DNA of 64,000 nucleotides from an uncultured Desulfobulbaceae bacterium (GTDB lineage: Bacteria; Desulfobacterota; Desulfobulbia; Desulfobulbales; Desulfobulbaceae), in NCBI GenBank assembly GCA_947259225.1, contig CAMYLK010000015.1, positions 1 to 64,000 of the forward strand. The letters run 5' to 3'. Below are positions 16,663 to 26,829 of this stretch, piece by piece (within the stretch, counting starts at the first letter, position 1; the number at the start of each line of letters is the position of its first letter). The translations under genes were made by a program, and so were the position numbers. The notes beneath the pieces are model-generated. The model did no database searches. It had not been told where the DNA came from and was given only the letters and a program-made list of their open reading frames with translations.

Positions 16663-16697
16663 AAAAAAGCCCGGAACCGTTGAAGGAACTGGGCTTT
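16663..16697 (-). terminator. Rho-independent terminator of ssrA
   Basis: On the minus strand AAAGCCCAG pairs with CCGGGCTTTTTT, and the T-run lies at 16663-16668. It is 44 bp beyond the tmRNA 3' end, between ssrA and the integrase gene. Confidence 0.75.
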
Positions 16698-16740
16698 CTA
16701 GACTTTATCAAACCTGGTTGGACTTAGCTGGATTAAAAAA

Positions 16741-17100
16741 TGGTGGAGGCGGCGGGAGTCGAACCCGCGTCCGGAAATACTCCCCTCACGTATCTACATG
16801 CTTAGTTCCCGGATTAAATTTCGCGCCAGAGTCTCTCCCGGAACCCGGATATCCTGGTGCTAGCCTGATTAGTCTCGTCAGCAGGGCGACAGGCGCGCCT
16901 AGCTAACCAACCCGCGAAGTCGACGCTCCGATCCAGTCCAGCGGGTGAGGACCGGGGGAACGGCAAAGCAGTACTAAGCTGCCATTGCGTAGTTATAATC
17001 GTCTGCGATTATAATTATGTTCCGTCAGTTTTACGAGCAGACAGAAAGCTCGGCATGCAACGTTGAGCTTATATATCCCCGTCGAATCCGTTTCGCCCCC
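16741..17100 (-). ncRNA. ssrA: Transfer-messenger RNA (tmRNA)
   Basis: 360-nt one-piece tmRNA. The 5' acceptor strand GGGGGCG (ending at 17100) is followed by the family signature GGATTCGACGGGG. The 3' end has a tRNA-like T arm (GCGGGTTCGACTCCCGC), the acceptor strand CGCCTCC and an encoded ACCA at 16741. The tag reading frame from the likely resume codon GCA (17004-17006) encodes ADDYNYAMAA and ends at TAG (16974-16976). It works with SmpB, whose gene lies just upstream, to rescue stalled ribosomes. Its 3' end is the attachment site of the island to the left. Confidence 0.97.
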
Positions 17101-17163
17101 ATATTTAATTGTTGTCAAAGTACTGCTGCAAAAGGGAGGAAATGACCATGTTATAATAACATG

Positions 17164-17619
17164 TTAATCATTTCTTCGCAGATCACGTTCTATATCACGT
17201 TTAGTCTGCTTTTCCTTGAGAGATGCCCGCTTATCATACAGTTTTTTACCGCGGGCAAGCCCCAGTTCCACTTTTGCCTTCCCATTATCTATAAAATAAA
17301 TCTTCAACGGTATAAGCGCAATGCCTTTTTCGTGAAGCTTTCCAATAAGTTTCCGTATTTCACGCCTGTGAAGAAGGAGTTTTCTGACCCGCACAGGGTT
17401 GACCTTGTCGTACGTTGAGTGAGAATAGGGTGATATGTGTACATTATGGAGAAAAACCTCCCCTCCCTCCAACTGGGCATAGCCATCCTTCAGGTTTGCT
17501 TTGCCGGCCCGGAGAGATTTAACCTCCGACCCCTTGAGCATAATACCTGCCTCCATGGTCCCCTCGATATGGTAATCATGGTAGGCTCTTTTATTTCTGC
17601 AGACAATTTTTTGTCCCAT
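17164..17619 (-). CDS. smpB: SsrA-binding protein SmpB
   Basis: 151-aa small RNA-binding protein that brings tmRNA to stalled ribosomes. Full family length, with the usual blocks: [10 protein letters not shown] near the N-terminus, [24 protein letters not shown], and the basic C-terminal tail [20 protein letters not shown] that becomes helical in the mRNA channel. It ends 63 bp upstream of ssrA on the same strand, so the two partners may share a transcript, a common arrangement. Confidence 0.97.
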   Translation of the reverse strand: MGQKIVCRNKRAYHDYHIEGTMEAGIMLKGSEVKSLRAGKANLKDGYAQLEGGEVFLHNVHISPYSHSTYDKVNPVRVRKLLLHRREIRKLIGKLHEKGIALIPLKIYFIDNGKAKVELGLARGKKLYDKRASLKEKQTKRDIERDLRRND

Positions 17620-17662
17620 AAAACTGAATATATGTATGGATGGAAAAGGATTGTTGAGAGGT

Positions 17663-19537
17663 TTAGATTTCGCCGGTCACCCGCAAAGCTTCTTCCAGCG
17701 ATGTTACCCCTTTTTTCACCTTGGACCAGGCATCTTCACGTAATGTCGTCATGCCTTCACGGATTGCAATCTGGCGGAGATCATCAACATTTGCTTTTGT
17801 CATGACCAGTTTTTTTAGCTGTTCAGACATGGGGAAGATCTCAAAAATCGCGCTCCGTCCGTAATACCCTGTATTTCTGCATGTATGGCACCCTTTGCCC
17901 CGCTTGAGTTCGACCTCGCCCTTTTCTGTTACGGGAAATCCCATTCTTTCAAGCTCAGCCGCGTCCACACCGTACGATTCGGCACATTGCGGACAGATAC
18001 GCCGTACTAGACGCTGCGCCAATGCCCCCAGCATGGTTGATCCGATCAGGAATGGCTCCAGACCAAGGTCTTCCAACCTGATGATGCTTGAAACAGCATC
18101 ATTCGTATGCAGGGTAGAGAAGACCAGATGCCCGGTTAAGGCAGCCTGGGTTGCGTAGGTTGCTGTCTCCAGGTCACGAATCTCACCGATCATTATTATA
18201 TCCGGGTCCTGGCGAAGAATATTACGCAGAATTGATGAAAAGGTAACATCAATCTGAGTCTGTACAGCGATCTGGTTGAACTCGTCATAGACCATCTCCA
18301 CGGGATCTTCAATGGTCAGAATATTCTTGTCCGGCGTGGCAAGTTTTTTCAGGGTTGAATAGAGGGTGGTCGATTTACCACTGCCCGTGGGACCTGTAAC
18401 AAAAACCAGGCCGTGAGGCGCACTGTTGAAACTGTTGAAGACAACAGCGTCGCGTCTTGAAAATCCCAATTCATTCAAATCCTGGAAAATTACTTCCGGA
18501 TCCAGGATTCTCAAAACAGTTTTTTCGCCAAATGCTACCGGTACTGTTGAAACACGAACTTCAACATCGCTGCTTTCTCCACCCTGGCCGATCTTGATCC
18601 TGCCGTCCTGCGGACGCCTCTTCTCAGCTATGTCCAGCCTTGCCAGCGTCTTCACCCGGGATGTTATGGCTGAGTGAACAACTTTGGGCAGAGTATATAT
18701 GGTATGCAGGGTGCCATCTATCCTGAAACGTACGACACAGGCGTCTCGTTTCGGTTCAACATGTATGTCGCTGGCCCGCTGGTCCAGAGCATAGTTGAAG
18801 AGGTGGTTGACTGCAGCCTTGATATGCTGATCACTTGATGACAGTTCCTGTGAAGATGACAGCTTCACATACTGTTCCAGGTTTCCGATATCAACCGATC
18901 CCCCTACCCCGGGAGCCCCAAATTGCGTTTCTGCGGCAGATATTGAACGCTGAAACCCGAAAAACTCTGCCAGCATTTTGCTGATATCACTCCGGGTACT
19001 GAGAAAGCGACGAACCTTGACCTGGTTGACCCGCTCAATGTCCTCAAGGACGGTCTGATTGTCCGGCTCACATGAAACAACTTCCAAAACGCCATTACGG
19101 ATGTTGAAGGGTAGAATCATATGGTTAACAGCAAAGGATCGTGGAATATTTTGCGTCACGATATCCATATCCAGTTTCAGGGGGTCGAGCTTTTTAAAAG
19201 GGATTTTTTTCTTGAGGCTGATAGCGCGCATAATCAGCTCTTCGGTGAGTATCCGAGAAGTACTGCCCTGAATTTCAAGACGAAGAGAAACGAGAATATC
19301 CAGCAGATCAGGCATCCCTTTTTTAAGCTTCCGCTTGTCATTGCGACGCCTTCCTCCGTGCTTCCTGAGAAACAACTGGCGCTTCTTTTGACTCTCCTGG
19401 AGAACCAGTTCACACTGTTTCTCAGTTAACAGGTTTTCCTCACAAAGGAGATCCAATAATTCTTCACTGTTTAAAAAACTCATAAACTGTTCCGTAAGAA
19501 TATTTTTCCATCTCTTCCAATTTCTTCTATCTTTCAT
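17663..19537 (-). CDS. GspE/PilB-type secretion/pilus assembly ATPase
   Basis: Hexameric traffic ATPase of the type II secretion/type IV pilus superfamily. The 624 residues (longest reading) have an MshEN-like N-terminal region (about 75-195), the DIHVEP block (257-262), Walker [10 protein letters not shown] (382-390), Asp/His boxes ([18 protein letters not shown]) and a zinc knuckle of two CxxC pairs (ICPQC, CHTC). An internal start at 19483 ([14 protein letters not shown] upstream) is about equally likely. No other T2SS or pilin gene is adjacent, so the machine it powers is unknown. Confidence 0.9.
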   Translation of the reverse strand: MKDRRNWKRWKNILTEQFMSFLNSEELLDLLCEENLLTEKQCELVLQESQKKRQLFLRKHGGRRRNDKRKLKKGMPDLLDILVSLRLEIQGSTSRILTEELIMRAISLKKKIPFKKLDPLKLDMDIVTQNIPRSFAVNHMILPFNIRNGVLEVVSCEPDNQTVLEDIERVNQVKVRRFLSTRSDISKMLAEFFGFQRSISAAETQFGAPGVGGSVDIGNLEQYVKLSSSQELSSSDQHIKAAVNHLFNYALDQRASDIHVEPKRDACVVRFRIDGTLHTIYTLPKVVHSAITSRVKTLARLDIAEKRRPQDGRIKIGQGGESSDVEVRVSTVPVAFGEKTVLRILDPEVIFQDLNELGFSRRDAVVFNSFNSAPHGLVFVTGPTGSGKSTTLYSTLKKLATPDKNILTIEDPVEMVYDEFNQIAVQTQIDVTFSSILRNILRQDPDIIMIGEIRDLETATYATQAALTGHLVFSTLHTNDAVSSIIRLEDLGLEPFLIGSTMLGALAQRLVRRICPQCAESYGVDAAELERMGFPVTEKGEVELKRGKGCHTCRNTGYYGRSAIFEIFPMSEQLKKLVMTKANVDDLRQIAIREGMTTLREDAWSKVKKGVTSLEEALRVTGEI

Positions 19538-19619
19538 CTCCCTGGGAGAGAATCAAGTCGTTTTCAACACAATTCATTATACAGGCAATTTCATGTCAGT
19601 GCTTGAATCTTTTCCATCT

Positions 19620-20795
19620 TCACCTTTCAGTGCTATCTTCACTCCAAAACATATCCAAACGGCGCTCTACAACCTCATCAATAACAATATCAGGCTGAAA
19701 AAAATCTATCATCTTAATGAAGGCTTGCCAATTGACAGAATCGATTGTTTCTTTGTTAAAATATTTCCAGGCATACAACACCTCCGCGAAATTCTCTGAT
19801 AAAAACTGTTTCATCGGATTCATAAAGGAATCATGCAGAACGATTACCCGCAACTCAGCTCCAGGCTTCCGGGTACTGTAAAGTTGTAACCTGTCCAATG
19901 AAAGGATACCCCTGATCGCAGGGTCTATTTTTTGTTCTACTGCAGTTATGCCGGAAATAGCAACAGGCCTCATCTCACTTAACGAATCCTTACTCCCGGA
20001 AAGCTGTGCCAGATCTCCGGCTGGATTTTTTTGCCATGTATTCCCCACCTTGAAATGATGAGCAAAATTCTGCTCAGGAAAATCCTTCTGGATATATCGT
20101 ATTATATCATTGTAGGCATGAATGGTTCCAAGATAGTTCCAGTGGGTATCTGTTTTATCATATAATCTTTTTCCCCCTTTCTTTGCTATCAGGGCCGGCC
20201 TTAAATCCAGGAAATTGTTAATCTCCTTTTTATCCAGATAGGCTGTCACCTGATCCAGGCGAGTCTCTTTTTTCTCCTGTTGATAATAATCAGGCAGATA
20301 TTCAGGATAGATACTCTGTTTATTTGGAACAACTACCTGTAAATAATATATACCCCTCTTTCCAAGCCATTCCTGACGGGTTTCAATTCTCCGGGACAAG
20401 GTATCCAGTTGAGATGGGGTCAATTTTGTTCTTCCCATAAAATCTTCAATTGTCCCTTCACCCGCGTAAAAAAACCACCCTTCCTTCCCGACCACAACAT
20501 CAGTAACACCAGGAACCCCAAATCTCTTCATCATTTCGCGGTGGTAGCGATAAATAAAAAACTCCCGGAGACCGAAATGATCCTGGTAATACCTGTCCAC
20601 CCTGCCTGTAAAGTCGGTGAAATTATTCGCACTGAATTGCAACGAAGGAAAACTTGCCAACGGTCGTTTCTCTGTTTCTGAATATGGTTTGTCCGTTTGT
20701 ATTATGGAGAGCAAAAATGGAGCAAAAATAAAAGTGGAGAAGAGGGCTATGATCAGCCAATCCGTCAGGGCAGTGAAGGTTTTTGTCAAATTCAT
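19620..20795 (-). CDS. AlgJ/AlgX-like SGNH-fold acetyltransferase accessory protein
   Basis: 391 aa with one N-terminal membrane helix (about 12-32) and a large periplasmic domain. The motif D216-T-H218-W219 and Ser323 in LHDSFMNP match the catalytic residues of the AlgJ/AlgX SGNH-like family, which passes acetyl groups to exopolysaccharide in the periplasm. It follows the MBOAT gene with 5 bp spacing, the classic AlgI-AlgJ pair. No alginate or other polymerase genes are visible, so the polymer is unknown. Confidence 0.85.
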   Translation of the reverse strand: MNLTKTFTALTDWLIIALFSTFIFAPFLLSIIQTDKPYSETEKRPLASFPSLQFSANNFTDFTGRVDRYYQDHFGLREFFIYRYHREMMKRFGVPGVTDVVVGKEGWFFYAGEGTIEDFMGRTKLTPSQLDTLSRRIETRQEWLGKRGIYYLQVVVPNKQSIYPEYLPDYYQQEKKETRLDQVTAYLDKKEINNFLDLRPALIAKKGGKRLYDKTDTHWNYLGTIHAYNDIIRYIQKDFPEQNFAHHFKVGNTWQKNPAGDLAQLSGSKDSLSEMRPVAISGITAVEQKIDPAIRGILSLDRLQLYSTRKPGAELRVIVLHDSFMNPMKQFLSENFAEVLYAWKYFNKETIDSVNWQAFIKMIDFFQPDIVIDEVVERRLDMFWSEDSTER

Positions 20796-20800
20796 TGCTG

Positions 20801-22249
20801 TTAAAACTGAAAATAGAGAAAAGGATTGTATGCCCGCACAGCTATTGCCAGGACCGAAAAATAGGCCACACTACAAAACAGGGCCAGACGGACTGATCCG
20901 CGAACAATGGATGCTCCGGTCTCAAGAGGAAGTGGCTGCTGCACAAGATCCGGCCTGACCGGTATGACTTTGAATAACCTGTAGATGGGTGTTGCCAGGA
21001 TCAAACCCATGATAAACTCGACATGAAATTTTGAATCGGTCATCAGCTGGACAAGTTCCGGGCTGGTTGTCCCTAAACCGCCACCAGACATAACTTTGAG
21101 ATAGTCCAGGGCTGATGCAAGACTTGAGCTGCGGAAAATAACCCAGCCGACAAGTACAGCAAGTGAAGTATACAGCCAGCCCAGGGTCTGGGAAAGGACC
21201 ATCTTTTCCTTTGCCGGAAAAAGCCTTTCCAGTATGAGGAACAACCCATGCCAAGCCCCCCATACAATAAAAGTCCAATTTGACCCATGCCAGAGCCCGC
21301 ACAAAAGGAAAACAATCAGCAAATTGACATATGTTCTTGACTTCCCCTTTCGATTTCCTCCGAGTGGAATGTACAGGTAGTCTCTGAGCCAGGTTGACAG
21401 GGAGATATGCCAGCGTCGCCAGAATTCCTGCATTGAACGCGATATGTAGGGATAATTGAAGTTTTCAGGAAACCTGAAGCCGAACATTCTCCCCAGACCG
21501 ATCGCCATATCAGAATAACCTGAAAAATCGTAATATATCTGCAGTGAAAAACACGTTGCACCCAGCCAGGCCAGCGGTGTACTCAATTCTGCAACTGGAA
21601 GAAGAAATATCGCGTCCGCCTGGATTCCGAGGGGATCTGCAAGAAGAACCTTTTTACCCAGCCCGAACACAAACCTCTCCGCCCCCTCTGCAAAATTAGC
21701 CCTGGTTACCGCTCTGTGAACAAGCTGTCTTGCAATGTCATGATACCTGACAATAGGGCCGGCAATAAGCTGCGGAAACATGGAAATATAGAGTCCGCAG
21801 TTAATAATCCGCTTTTCGGCCGGCACAATTTTTCTGTACACATCAACGAGATAAGAAATGGCCTGAAAGGTGAAAAAGGAGATGCCGGCAGGCAGATGGA
21901 TTGATCGGATTACCTGGCTGTCGAAAATCTCATAACCAGTGATGGAATAGAGCGTTGCCGTAAAAAATCCGGCATACTTCAGGAAGAAGAGTGGGCACAG
22001 GTTGGCAATTACTCCTACGATGAGAAAAAATTTCTGTGTTGATTCATATCGTTCGATGAACCTTGCGATAAAATAGTTCGTCACCATGGAACCGATCAAC
22101 AGGAGGCAGAAAACACCCTCACCCCATGTATAAAAAATGAGACTGCCGGCGAGCAGGACATGGTTCCTGAACCTCTTGCCTGACACCAGTGCCAGAAAGA
22201 GCATCACTGGTAGAAATAAAAAGAGAAAGGTGACAGAACTAAAAATCAT
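20801..22249 (-). CDS. MBOAT family O-acyltransferase (AlgI-like)
   Basis: 482-aa polytopic inner-membrane protein (about 10-12 helices) that moves acetyl groups across the membrane for polysaccharide O-acetylation. The family active site is present as CGLWHGSNWTF with the catalytic His, followed by VWGAWHGLFL. Other conserved blocks are YYDFSGYSDMAIGLGRMFGF and EFWRRWHISLSTWLRDY. It is co-transcribed with the AlgJ-like gene. Length normal (450-520). Confidence 0.92.
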   Translation of the reverse strand: MIFSSVTFLFLFLPVMLFLALVSGKRFRNHVLLAGSLIFYTWGEGVFCLLLIGSMVTNYFIARFIERYESTQKFFLIVGVIANLCPLFFLKYAGFFTATLYSITGYEIFDSQVIRSIHLPAGISFFTFQAISYLVDVYRKIVPAEKRIINCGLYISMFPQLIAGPIVRYHDIARQLVHRAVTRANFAEGAERFVFGLGKKVLLADPLGIQADAIFLLPVAELSTPLAWLGATCFSLQIYYDFSGYSDMAIGLGRMFGFRFPENFNYPYISRSMQEFWRRWHISLSTWLRDYLYIPLGGNRKGKSRTYVNLLIVFLLCGLWHGSNWTFIVWGAWHGLFLILERLFPAKEKMVLSQTLGWLYTSLAVLVGWVIFRSSSLASALDYLKVMSGGGLGTTSPELVQLMTDSKFHVEFIMGLILATPIYRLFKVIPVRPDLVQQPLPLETGASIVRGSVRLALFCSVAYFSVLAIAVRAYNPFLYFQF

Positions 22250-22922
22250 CCTGAACCCGTGGCAGCCATAAGTCGCTTCATGGTAAAACTATTTGCAATA
22301 ATTAAACAAAAAACAAAGGTGTTCTTTTTCACTTAGCCTGCCTGTGGCTCACCACACAGCGGCCCATATGTCTTTTTGGGAACTCATTAAATCACACAAT
22401 AGGATAATCAACTTTGTTACCTTCGCGCAACTGAACTACCGGCAGTTGCTCAGAGGTTCATAAATAATATATTTAAACCTGAAAGTTCTGGTTATCCTGT
22501 ATTTTCAGAACGATCGTCGCGAGAAGCCCGAAAAAGCTGTGGTTGCATGGCGCGTGGGGAAAATTACCCCCAGGCATACTTTCTGTATGTCGAGAATATT
22601 TTTCAAGAGTAGCGCAGTAAACGAAATGCTAACCAGCTCCGCAGCAGTCGCTTTTTAAAAATGTTGGATATATCGGTAACAATAAACAGCCCTCGTTGAG
22701 CCGAATCAAGTTATTTTACGTAAACAGGGCCATTTTGCTTATTTTATCAACTCAGTTCCTTCCGCATATTCTCGTGATAAGCTTCCCACAGATAATTGTT
22801 CAGGTCAGGAAGCCGAGAATAATGCATATGATTGAAAGAATTGTTTGAAGTTGGGGGTCGACTAATGATAAGTATAAGGATAATTATCTGCTACAACCTC
22901 TTCAGCTAAACAGGAGTACTCG
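22250..22922. other. 670-bp non-coding stretch with hairpins
   Basis: No gene found on either strand. From 22540 to 22660 the sequence contains two clear short hairpins (TGGGG-AAAATTA-CCCC and CATAC-TTTCT-GTATG) followed by CGCAGTAAACGAAATGCTAAC and a T-run at 22651. It could be a dispersed repeat or a small structured RNA. The AsmA promoter should lie near 22830-22900. Confidence 0.35.
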
Positions 22923-25169
22923 ATGAGCAAAATAGTGAAATGGATCATTGGCATACTTGGTATTCTCATCGCCTTGGTCGTCATTATCTCTCTCTCCCTT
23001 CCGCTTATTATCAATCCGAACAACTACAAAGAAACCATCTCCCAAAAGGTTAAAGAACAGACTGGCCGTGAACTTTCCATTCCCGGCGATATAGATCTGG
23101 ATGTCTCCCTGATAGGCCTGACGACCGTTTTCAGCCTCGGTGACATCAACCTTTCTTCAAGTAAAGACTTTCCGGACACGGAATTTTTCTCAAGCAAGCT
23201 TGCCGAGATAAATATCGCTTTGTGGCCCCTGATAAAGAAGAAAGAACTCAAGGTCAACAAAATCATCCTTGAAGGTGTGAACATCAACCTGGTCAAAAAC
23301 AAGGACGGAGTCACCAGTTGGGAAGACCTTGCCGGCGGCGGACAGTCACCGCCTGAGAAAAAGCCGGAAGATAGCGTACAGGGCAAACCAAAGGACGGGT
23401 CAGGCAAAGGACTTGCCTCCATTGATATAGGCGGAATTTTGGCTAAAGATATTAACCTTGCCTATGTCGACAAGCAGGCCGGACGCACTGTCAAACTCAA
23501 CAATTTCAATCTCGATGTCGGCCACATAAGTCAAGGCAAAGCTTTCCCCCTGAAGGCTGATTTTGATATATTCCATGAAGACAATCAGAAAAAAGCAGTA
23601 TCAGCGACAGTTGTTACCAAAACCAATCTCACATTATTTCCGGACCAACTGCGCTTTCTTGCCGAAGGATTCAATTTCAAGGGTGATATAAAGGGAATTC
23701 CGAAACCCGGCCGGAATATCGATCTTGAAGTTTCAGCCGATATTGACCTGGAACTGCAGAAACAAAAAGTTGAAATATCAAATCTTGCCATAAGGCAGGG
23801 CGAAATGGGGGTCAAATCCAACCTTTCCCTTGCCGGTTTTTCCGATCCCCAGATTGCCGGTTTATTAGAATTTCCTGAGTTTTCACCCAGGGCCCAGGCA
23901 GAGAACCTGGGCATGTCACTGCCTCTCAAGGACCCGAAAAGTCTTACCAGGTTATCGGGTAAAATTGAATTTTCCGGGAACCTGGATGAACTGCAAGTCA
24001 ATCCAATACACCTGGAGCTGGATGATTCCACGATAAACGGTACCGCATCAGTAAAGAACATCCACAAACCTGTTTTTGACCTCGTCCTTCACGTTAATCA
24101 GCTGGACCTGGACAAGTATACAATGGTGAAAAAGGCTGGCGAGGAGAAGGAATCCTCACCTGAAAAGTCTTCAGGTTCCCTAAAAGGACAGGTAGAAGAC
24201 AAGGTTGTTATTCCTGCTGATCAGCTCAGGGGACTGACATTCACCGCTGATATGAAAATCGATAAATTTAAAGCAGCCAAACTGAATATCACAGACATCA
24301 ATCTTAAGGCCTCCGGAAAAGAGGGCCTTATCAGGCTGGACCCTTTTTCGGCTGATTTTTACAAAGGCTCTGTGACTTTGACAGCTGATCTTGATGCTCG
24401 AAAGGATGTGCCCTCCCTGCGATTTGTCGAAGAGTTGGAGGGTGTGCAGCTTGGCCCTATGTTTATTGATCTGGTCGGCAGGGCGGAAATCAAAGGCCGC
24501 GCTGATATTCATACAGACCTCACCACCATGGGATCAACCAAGAACGAACTGACTCGCAATGCTAACGGGAAAATGAAACTGTCACTTGCTGATGGTGAGA
24601 TTGCCAAATTGAAAATCATTGATACCATCCGGACAGCCAAAGCACTGCTTAACGCTGGCCGGGAAGAAGAAAAGCAACCTGACCCCGGCCAGCAGTCTGA
24701 ACAGAAAACGGAACCGGCAATAATCAACAGGGGCTCCGACCGGCCAACCACTTTTGCCAGCCTTACCGCTACAGGAGTGATCACGGACGGCGTGTTTAAA
24801 AGCAACGACCTGCTGGCGGAATCGGAACTGATGAAGGTCAAGGGCAAGGGAACGGTGAATATGGTAACGGAGCAGATCGATTATCTGCTGACCATTTATC
24901 TTGCCAAGTACCTTGAACGCGACAAAGAATCAGGCCTGGTTGAACTTGCTGACACCCCCATCCCGTATAGGGTTAAAGGTACCTTTGACAAAATAGAACA
25001 ATCCGCAGCTATTGAGGAAATTCTGAAAGCTGAGGTAAAAAAAGTCTTTTTCAAGGAACTGGATAAACAGTTTGGCGGGGATAAAGCGACAGAGGGTGAG
25101 AAGAAGGAGTCATCCGACAGTCCCGAAGACCTTATTAACAAAGGATTGAAAAGCCTGTTCGGGAATTAA
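22923..25169 (+). CDS. AsmA family outer-membrane-homeostasis protein
   Basis: 748 aa: one N-terminal membrane helix (about 5-28) and a long periplasmic part. The AsmA start domain is obvious (LPLIINPNNYKETISQKVKEQTGREL). Repeats of short beta strands (INKIILEGVNINL, LTATGVITDGVFKSNDL) end in an AsmA_2 domain (about 500-700) and a Lys/Glu-rich tail. AsmA-like proteins are thought to form lipid-transfer grooves between the membranes. Monocistronic as far as seen; convergent with nfo. CAGGAGT precedes the ATG. Confidence 0.88.
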   Translation: MSKIVKWIIGILGILIALVVIISLSLPLIINPNNYKETISQKVKEQTGRELSIPGDIDLDVSLIGLTTVFSLGDINLSSSKDFPDTEFFSSKLAEINIALWPLIKKKELKVNKIILEGVNINLVKNKDGVTSWEDLAGGGQSPPEKKPEDSVQGKPKDGSGKGLASIDIGGILAKDINLAYVDKQAGRTVKLNNFNLDVGHISQGKAFPLKADFDIFHEDNQKKAVSATVVTKTNLTLFPDQLRFLAEGFNFKGDIKGIPKPGRNIDLEVSADIDLELQKQKVEISNLAIRQGEMGVKSNLSLAGFSDPQIAGLLEFPEFSPRAQAENLGMSLPLKDPKSLTRLSGKIEFSGNLDELQVNPIHLELDDSTINGTASVKNIHKPVFDLVLHVNQLDLDKYTMVKKAGEEKESSPEKSSGSLKGQVEDKVVIPADQLRGLTFTADMKIDKFKAAKLNITDINLKASGKEGLIRLDPFSADFYKGSVTLTADLDARKDVPSLRFVEELEGVQLGPMFIDLVGRAEIKGRADIHTDLTTMGSTKNELTRNANGKMKLSLADGEIAKLKIIDTIRTAKALLNAGREEEKQPDPGQQSEQKTEPAIINRGSDRPTTFASLTATGVITDGVFKSNDLLAESELMKVKGKGTVNMVTEQIDYLLTIYLAKYLERDKESGLVELADTPIPYRVKGTFDKIEQSAAIEEILKAEVKKVFFKELDKQFGGDKATEGEKKESSDSPEDLINKGLKSLFGN

Positions 25170-25203
25170 CTGAACAGAAAATACATTGTTATCGGCCCAC
25201 TCT

Positions 25204-26073
25204 TTAGTTGCTAAAAATCTCGCCCTGAATCAGCGAACGAAGAATCCTGAGGTTTTCCATGTCCTCGGCCAGTTCTTTTCCCTTGGGAGTTTCAAGGGTC
25301 ATGGGGTGGTTGTCGAACCTGGGATCATTCAGCAGGTGCCTGAACCCGTTCAGGCCGAGCTTGCCTTTGCCGATGTGCTCATGGCGGTCCACCCTGGAAC
25401 CAAGCTCTTTTTTTGAATCGTTAAGGTGAAAAAAACCGATGCGTTCCAGACCGATGGTTCTGTCAAATTCAGACATGGTCTCTTCATATTTTTCCGGGGT
25501 CCGGATATCATACCCTGCAGCAAAGATATGGCAGGTATCAACACAGACACCAAGCCGGTCAGAAAATTCAGAGTTGCTGATAACCCAGGCAATTTCCTCG
25601 AAACGGCTGCCAAGCCCTTTCCCCTGCCCCGCTGTTGTCTCAAGGAGCACCCTCACCCTTGAGTCCCTCCCGGCATTAATAAAAACCATATCAAGATGGC
25701 GCACCACATTTTCAAGTCCGGCTTCAACACCATCACCACCGTGACTGCCGGGATGAATAACTACCTGTTCTATGCCCAGCCTGTCGCACCGTTTGAGCTC
25801 CCCGGTAAACGAAGTCACAGATTTTGCGGACTGATCCTCTTTGCTGCTTCCAAGGTTGATCAGGTAGGACGCGTGGGAAGCCACCGGCATATTTCCTGAT
25901 TGTTCCCAGTTATCCTGAAATAACCGTATTTCATCATCAGAGAGAGGTGGAGCATTCCATTGACGCTGGTTCCTGGTAAATATCTGGAGGGATTCCCCGC
26001 CAACCTTCCCGATATGCTCAAAGGCTCTATGCAGTCCTCCGCTTACTGATTCATGGGCACCCAGAAGTGGCAT
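25204..26073 (-). CDS. nfo: Endonuclease IV (AP endonuclease)
   Basis: 289-aa zinc enzyme cutting DNA at abasic sites in base excision repair. The metal ligands of the family fall in the expected blocks: LGAHESVSGG, HPGSHGG, LLETTAGQG, CVDTCHIFAAGYD, FHLNDSK, DRHEHIGKG and LETPKG. Full length (typical 280-290). It lies 3 bp downstream of surE on the same strand, so it may be read with the corrinoid-surE cluster. Confidence 0.96.
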   Translation of the reverse strand: MPLLGAHESVSGGLHRAFEHIGKVGGESLQIFTRNQRQWNAPPLSDDEIRLFQDNWEQSGNMPVASHASYLINLGSSKEDQSAKSVTSFTGELKRCDRLGIEQVVIHPGSHGGDGVEAGLENVVRHLDMVFINAGRDSRVRVLLETTAGQGKGLGSRFEEIAWVISNSEFSDRLGVCVDTCHIFAAGYDIRTPEKYEETMSEFDRTIGLERIGFFHLNDSKKELGSRVDRHEHIGKGKLGLNGFRHLLNDPRFDNHPMTLETPKGKELAEDMENLRILRSLIQGEIFSN

Positions 26074-26076
26074 AAT

Positions 26077-26829
26077 TCACATTTTCCAGTTTTCCTGCAG
26101 AAAACCCCGGCCGGCATGATTGGTCAGATCCAGTTGAATAGGGGTAACTGAAATAAAGCCCTCCTGCAGGGCCTGATCATCCGTTTCTTCACCGCCGGAC
26201 CAATGAACGGTACCACCCCCGATCCAGTAATGTTTCCTGCCCCAGGGATCATACGTCTCCTGGATGGCATTTTTGTAGATCCGCCTTCCCTGCCGGGTAA
26301 AACGAATACCTCGTATTTCCTCCGGCTTGAGCTGAGGTATATTGATATTGAGAAGGGTATTTTCCGGCAGGCCGAACTGCATGGCCATGGACGCCAGTTT
26401 CCACGCAACTCCTGCGGCTGTTTCAAAATCATACGGAGGTTCACCGGCAAGGGAAAAAGCCAGGGAGGGGATACCGTACATAGTCCCTTCAATAGCGGCT
26501 GACACCGTACCGGAATAACTGATGTCATCGCCAAGATTGGGGCCGGGATTGATACCTGAGACCAGCAGATCAGGTTTTACAGGGAGGACCTTGTTCATAC
26601 CGATCGTGACGCAGTCTGTAGGAGTCCCGTCCAGTGTATATACATCTGGTTCAAGTTTACGGACATGCAGGGGACGGTTCATGGTCAGGGAATGACTGAC
26701 AGCGCTTTTATCACGCTCCGGGGCTATGATGACAGCCTTTCCAAGATGGCGGACCGCATCGTGGAGTGCCCTTATTCCAGGCGCGTATACGCCGTCGTCA
26801 TTGGTTACCAGGAGATATGTCATATTCAC
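26077..26829 (-). CDS. surE: 5'/3'-nucleotidase SurE
   Basis: 250-aa metal-dependent nucleoside monophosphatase linked to stationary-phase survival. Metal ligands sit in TNDDG (near the N-terminus) and SGINPGPN; ISYSGTVSAAIEG is the usual block after it. Full length. Its ATG overlaps the end of cbiK by 4 bp, so it is translationally coupled to the corrinoid operon although its role is unrelated as far as known. Confidence 0.95.
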   Translation of the reverse strand: MNMTYLLVTNDDGVYAPGIRALHDAVRHLGKAVIIAPERDKSAVSHSLTMNRPLHVRKLEPDVYTLDGTPTDCVTIGMNKVLPVKPDLLVSGINPGPNLGDDISYSGTVSAAIEGTMYGIPSLAFSLAGEPPYDFETAAGVAWKLASMAMQFGLPENTLLNINIPQLKPEEIRGIRFTRQGRRIYKNAIQETYDPWGRKHYWIGGGTVHWSGGEETDDQALQEGFISVTPIQLDLTNHAGRGFLQENWKM

